Below, piece by piece: positions 6,589 through 8,756 of a stretch of DNA of 8,756 nt. The notes under the pieces are model-generated. The model searched no databases, was not told the origin of the DNA, and saw nothing but the letters and a program-made list of their open reading frames with translations. Origin of the DNA: Planctomycetota bacterium (GTDB lineage Bacteria > Planctomycetota > PUPC01 > JABMSA01); the NCBI GenBank assembly GCA_013202185.1, contig JABMSA010000498.1, positions 1-8,756 of the forward strand, read 5' to 3'. The position numbers and the translations under genes were made by a program. Numbering within the stretch: position 1 is the stretch's first letter; every line of letters starts with the position of its first letter.

Positions 6589-7539
6589 CTAATCGAGGGT
6601 CACGCCACGCAGCGGCGCCCACAGGGTCATTGCCTTTGTGTAGGTGCCGTTGCCGTTCATCGTTCCTGGCTGGATGACCACTGTCCCGCCTGCGGGAACG
6701 TTGCTGGCTCCTTCCGGGAAGGTGTTGTAGGGCTTGAGGAACGTGCCGTTCTCGGTGCCCGAGTAGTATCTGTCGACAAAGACCCAGTTGGTCTCGGGAT
6801 ACACCATCTGCATGCTGAGCTCGTCGAGGTCGCTGAAGTGGGTGCGCTGGCCGATGGTGCTCTGATACTGTGTGTAACCGGCCTTCATTTCGATTGTCCG
6901 GCAGTTGTCCAGGTCGGCGCCGCAGTCGGCGCACGTGGAGAACGAGCACTGGTCGTAGTGCATGACCGAATCGAAGTCGTAGGTGCCGTAAGTGTGTGCA
7001 TCGGTATGCTTGTCGAAGTTGTGCTCCTTATCGTCGGGGATCCGGTCCAAGTGGATGGTCACGTAGGTATCGCGGTCGGGTCGGGACTGCGTGTGCCAGA
7101 ACCCGAGTGCGTGGCAGAGCTCGTGGGCCATGATGAACTCGTAGTTCCAGTTGAAGATTTTTATGGTGTGTTCGCCGCTGCTACAGCCGACGGGTGAGCT
7201 GTTGACCGTGTCGTCCTGGATATGGATGTAGGTGGTCTCGCCGTTGCGGGGGCGGAAATCGATGTTCGCCACGGCTTCCCAGTCGGCCATTGCGACGAGC
7301 ATGGCCGACCGCTCCGCAGGCGTTACGTTGACGTTGAACTCATACGGCACTTCGCCGTTGGGCCACGTGCTGGTGACGAAGGTGCCTTCGATCTGCGGGC
7401 CCTCCGGCATGTCGATTGTGCATCCTCTAAGGGGGCGGTCCTCAATACCGTCACCGTCTTCGGCAGAGACCGCGCCACCGATAGTGAGCAGGGCAGCCAG
7501 GAGCAGCCCCGTTGAGAGTGGTTTCATTGTTCTTCTCAT
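6589..7539 (-). CDS. Secreted astacin-family (M12A) zinc metalloprotease, cassette 1
   Basis: This 316-residue protein has a signal peptide (about 1-26, cleavage after AVSA). Its catalytic domain begins at WPNGEVPYEF (59-68). The zinc site is HELCHALGFWH (H139, E140, H143, H149), followed by TQSRPDRDTYVTIH, and the Met-turn is SVMHY (191-195; M193, Y195). A shorter cysteine cluster than in its paralogue follows (C198, C203, C206, C213), then GQRTHFS and the C-terminal module NGTFLKPYNTFPEG...VPAGGTVVIQPGT...APLRGVTL. The pro-region is about 23 residues shorter than in the other copy and has IEGTF where an EGD-type aspartate switch might be expected, so its latency mechanism may differ. The start at 7539 is supported by AAGGAGA 8 nt upstream; the ATG at 7527 is an alternative. 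It lies 13 nt behind the fibre-like gene of cassette 1 and is followed by a terminator. It is an exported endopeptidase of unknown substrate. Confidence 0.93.
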   Translation of the reverse strand: MRRTMKPLSTGLLLAALLTIGGAVSAEDGDGIEDRPLRGCTIDMPEGPQIEGTFVTSTWPNGEVPYEFNVNVTPAERSAMLVAMADWEAVANIDFRPRNGETTYIHIQDDTVNSSPVGCSSGEHTIKIFNWNYEFIMAHELCHALGFWHTQSRPDRDTYVTIHLDRIPDDKEHNFDKHTDAHTYGTYDFDSVMHYDQCSFSTCADCGADLDNCRTIEMKAGYTQYQSTIGQRTHFSDLDELSMQMVYPETNWVFVDRYYSGTENGTFLKPYNTFPEGASNVPAGGTVVIQPGTMNGNGTYTKAMTLWAPLRGVTLD

Positions 7540-7555
7540 TTGTGGGGTCTCCTTA
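7540..7555 (-). promoter_or_regulatory. Stop codon overlapping the Shine-Dalgarno of the first astacin gene
   Basis: The TAA stop of the cassette 1 fibre-like gene (7555-7553) lies within TAAGGAGA, and its AAGGAGA is 8 nt before the ATG at 7539. The following bases (CCCCACAA, versus CCCGCAA in cassette 2) are also nearly the same. Confidence 0.75.
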
Positions 7556-8756
7556 TTGGGGCATCACAAGCATCAGGACGAAGCCGCGCCCCTCTTTGAG
7601 GGAGGTCATGGCCTTGCCGATGGTAGCGCCTCTTGATCGGTCGTAATCGGTCACTTTCATTGCGTGGCCGGGCGTGTCGGAGGTGGTCAGCAGGTCGCCC
7701 GGCTCGATTGCGCCGTTGGCGGCATCGCACCAGCAGTAAACTCGGCCGGTGAGAGCAACCGGGAGCGTGCCGCTTGCGGCCGTGCCTTCCTGCTGCATGG
7801 TCACCCCGGGTCTGACGCCGTTGGCGCCGCTGATCACGCCTGCGACGGTTCGGTCGTAGGCTTTTACGGCAAGGCGGAGCTTGCCGGGGTTGTGGGGATC
7901 GATCGCCACAACCATGCCCGGCTTGACGGCGTCGGCGTCGGCGAAGTCGAATGGTTCGGCGAGGTCGCCGCCGCCGGTTATCTGGAGCGCGCTGCATACG
8001 ACCCGGCCGCTGTTTTGTACCTGGAAAACAAGGTTGCCGCCGGTGGCGCCCGAGAAGCCCCGAATGATATCGCCCGTGCCCTTGTTGATGAGTACTGTGC
8101 ATGCGTCGGAGCTGGTTACACGGCCGGTGAAGGCGATCCCGGCGGCGTTGGTGTTCTCGGCGCGGACGGCCGCGGCATTGGCGCTGCCGCTGCTGTTTTC
8201 GAATACGACGATGCCACTGTCCGCTCGAACTTCCGCCGGAATGCTGACGCTGTCGGCGTCCGAGCCGCCGAGCTTGATGGTGCCGTTGGCCCAGTCGAGC
8301 AGGAATTCACCGTAGTTCGGGCCGGAAAGGCGAAGCTGGCTTGAGCCGACGACGTTGCTGCCGTAAAGCGACCACACGCCTCCGCTGTTCGTCGCCAGAT
8401 CAATTCCCTTGTCTGCGGAGAAATTAACATCTCCCTTTGTTGTAATGTCGCCGCTCGATCCGGTTACCTGGAACGTCGTTGTGCCCGACGTGTTCTTCAC
8501 GTAAACGTCGCCGCTGTGGCTTGAGCTGCCGACATAGAGGGCATCGTCGGCTTTCAGGCTGCCCTCGGTGGCGATATCGAGGTTGAACGTTGACTGCGCG
8601 ACATTGCCGCAGATGATGGCGCCGATGCCGTCTTCGGGGGTCACGTAGAGAACTCTGTCGATGGTTGCGTCCCAGTCGACGGTTAGGTCGCCGCCGACGG
8701 CAACATCGCCACCGGCTGTAACGTTGTCGGCGGCGCTGACGCTGCCGTCGGCTGTA
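7553..8756 (-). CDS. 3' part of a secreted fibre-like protein, cassette 1 (start outside window)
   Basis: The frame is open to the window edge and gives about 400 visible residues, so this is the C-terminal part of a longer protein. The GTG at 8644 is only an internal valine: the upstream codons read on in the same style (GGDVAVGGDLTVDWDATID). The visible N-terminal portion has short beta-type repeats such as VTAGGDVAVGGDLTV, SGDVYVKNTSG and SGDITTKGDVNFS, each about one strand pair, suggesting a beta-helical stalk. The C-terminus carries GTGDIIRGFSG, GGGDLAEPF (visible residues 262-270), VKPGMVVAIDP, YCWCDAA and TPGHAMKVTD. It aligns with the cassette 2 protein over 186 residues without a gap (133 identical), and weaker similarity continues upstream (GPNYGEFLLDWANGTIKLGG versus GPMGGEIVIGSMQGSITLGS). 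It is translated just ahead of the astacin gene. By analogy its missing part should hold a signal peptide and a VPQLINFQGRLTD domain. Its function is not known. Confidence 0.87.
   Translation of the reverse strand, partial: TADGSVSAADNVTAGGDVAVGGDLTVDWDATIDRVLYVTPEDGIGAIICGNVAQSTFNLDIATEGSLKADDALYVGSSSHSGDVYVKNTSGTTTFQVTGSSGDITTKGDVNFSADKGIDLATNSGGVWSLYGSNVVGSSQLRLSGPNYGEFLLDWANGTIKLGGSDADSVSIPAEVRADSGIVVFENSSGSANAAAVRAENTNAAGIAFTGRVTSSDACTVLINKGTGDIIRGFSGATGGNLVFQVQNSGRVVCSALQITGGGDLAEPFDFADADAVKPGMVVAIDPHNPGKLRLAVKAYDRTVAGVISGANGVRPGVTMQQEGTAASGTLPVALTGRVYCWCDAANGAIEPGDLLTTSDTPGHAMKVTDYDRSRGATIGKAMTSLKEGRGFVLMLVMPQ

Noticed and set aside
7553..8644. Cassette 1 fibre gene starting at the GTG at 8644
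   Set aside because: The frame is open to the end of the window with the same repeat style, there is no signal peptide at this point, and its paralogue is more than twice as long.
7553..8756. CRISPR array or DNA-level tandem repeats behind the regular GD-V-x-V protein pattern
   Set aside because: The repetition is at the level of short protein motifs in an open frame. There are no identical DNA repeats with unique spacers of constant length.

Overview
All supportable genes in this window lie on the minus strand of a GC-rich bacterial DNA. The gene set is astacin-type zinc proteases with secretion signals, large secreted proteins with a 'VPQLINFQGRLTD' N-terminal domain and a 'GG-DLAEPF' C-terminal domain, and a BatA/VWA membrane protein. 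This mix is typical of environmental bacteria such as Planctomycetota, other PVC/FCB-type lineages or candidate phyla. The phylum cannot be fixed from the window, and no rRNA, tRNA, phage, IS or CRISPR marker was seen.

Reading in the direction of transcription (right to left), there are two copies of the same two-gene cassette followed by a separate gene. Cassette 1 is the 3' part of a large secreted fibre-like protein (8756-7553, its start lies outside the window) followed after 13 nt by an astacin protease (7539-6589) and a strong intrinsic terminator (6560-6519). Cassette 2 has its own near-consensus sigma70 promoter (6486-6458), an 813-residue fibre-like protein (6356-3915), a second astacin (3902-2772) 12 nt downstream, and a hairpin (2750-2711) nearly identical to the first terminator. 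The junction TAAGGAGA, in which the stop codon overlaps the Shine-Dalgarno sequence of the protease gene, is conserved in both cassettes. A second promoter of the same style (2660-2631) then drives an 828-residue VWA/GATase-like/VWA inner-membrane protein (2560-74). The last 40 bases may hold the first codons of another gene.

The two fibre-like proteins share an ungapped 186-residue C-terminus with about 71% identity (133/186 by hand count). The two astacins share their catalytic domain, a cysteine-rich segment after the Met-turn and a short C-terminal beta-helix-like module. The reading offered here is that each cassette exports a beta-rich surface or extracellular protein together with a dedicated metalloprotease. 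Whether the protease cuts its partner is inference. The main points of interest are the tandem duplication, the conserved pairing and the hairpin, which is more conserved than the genes it follows.
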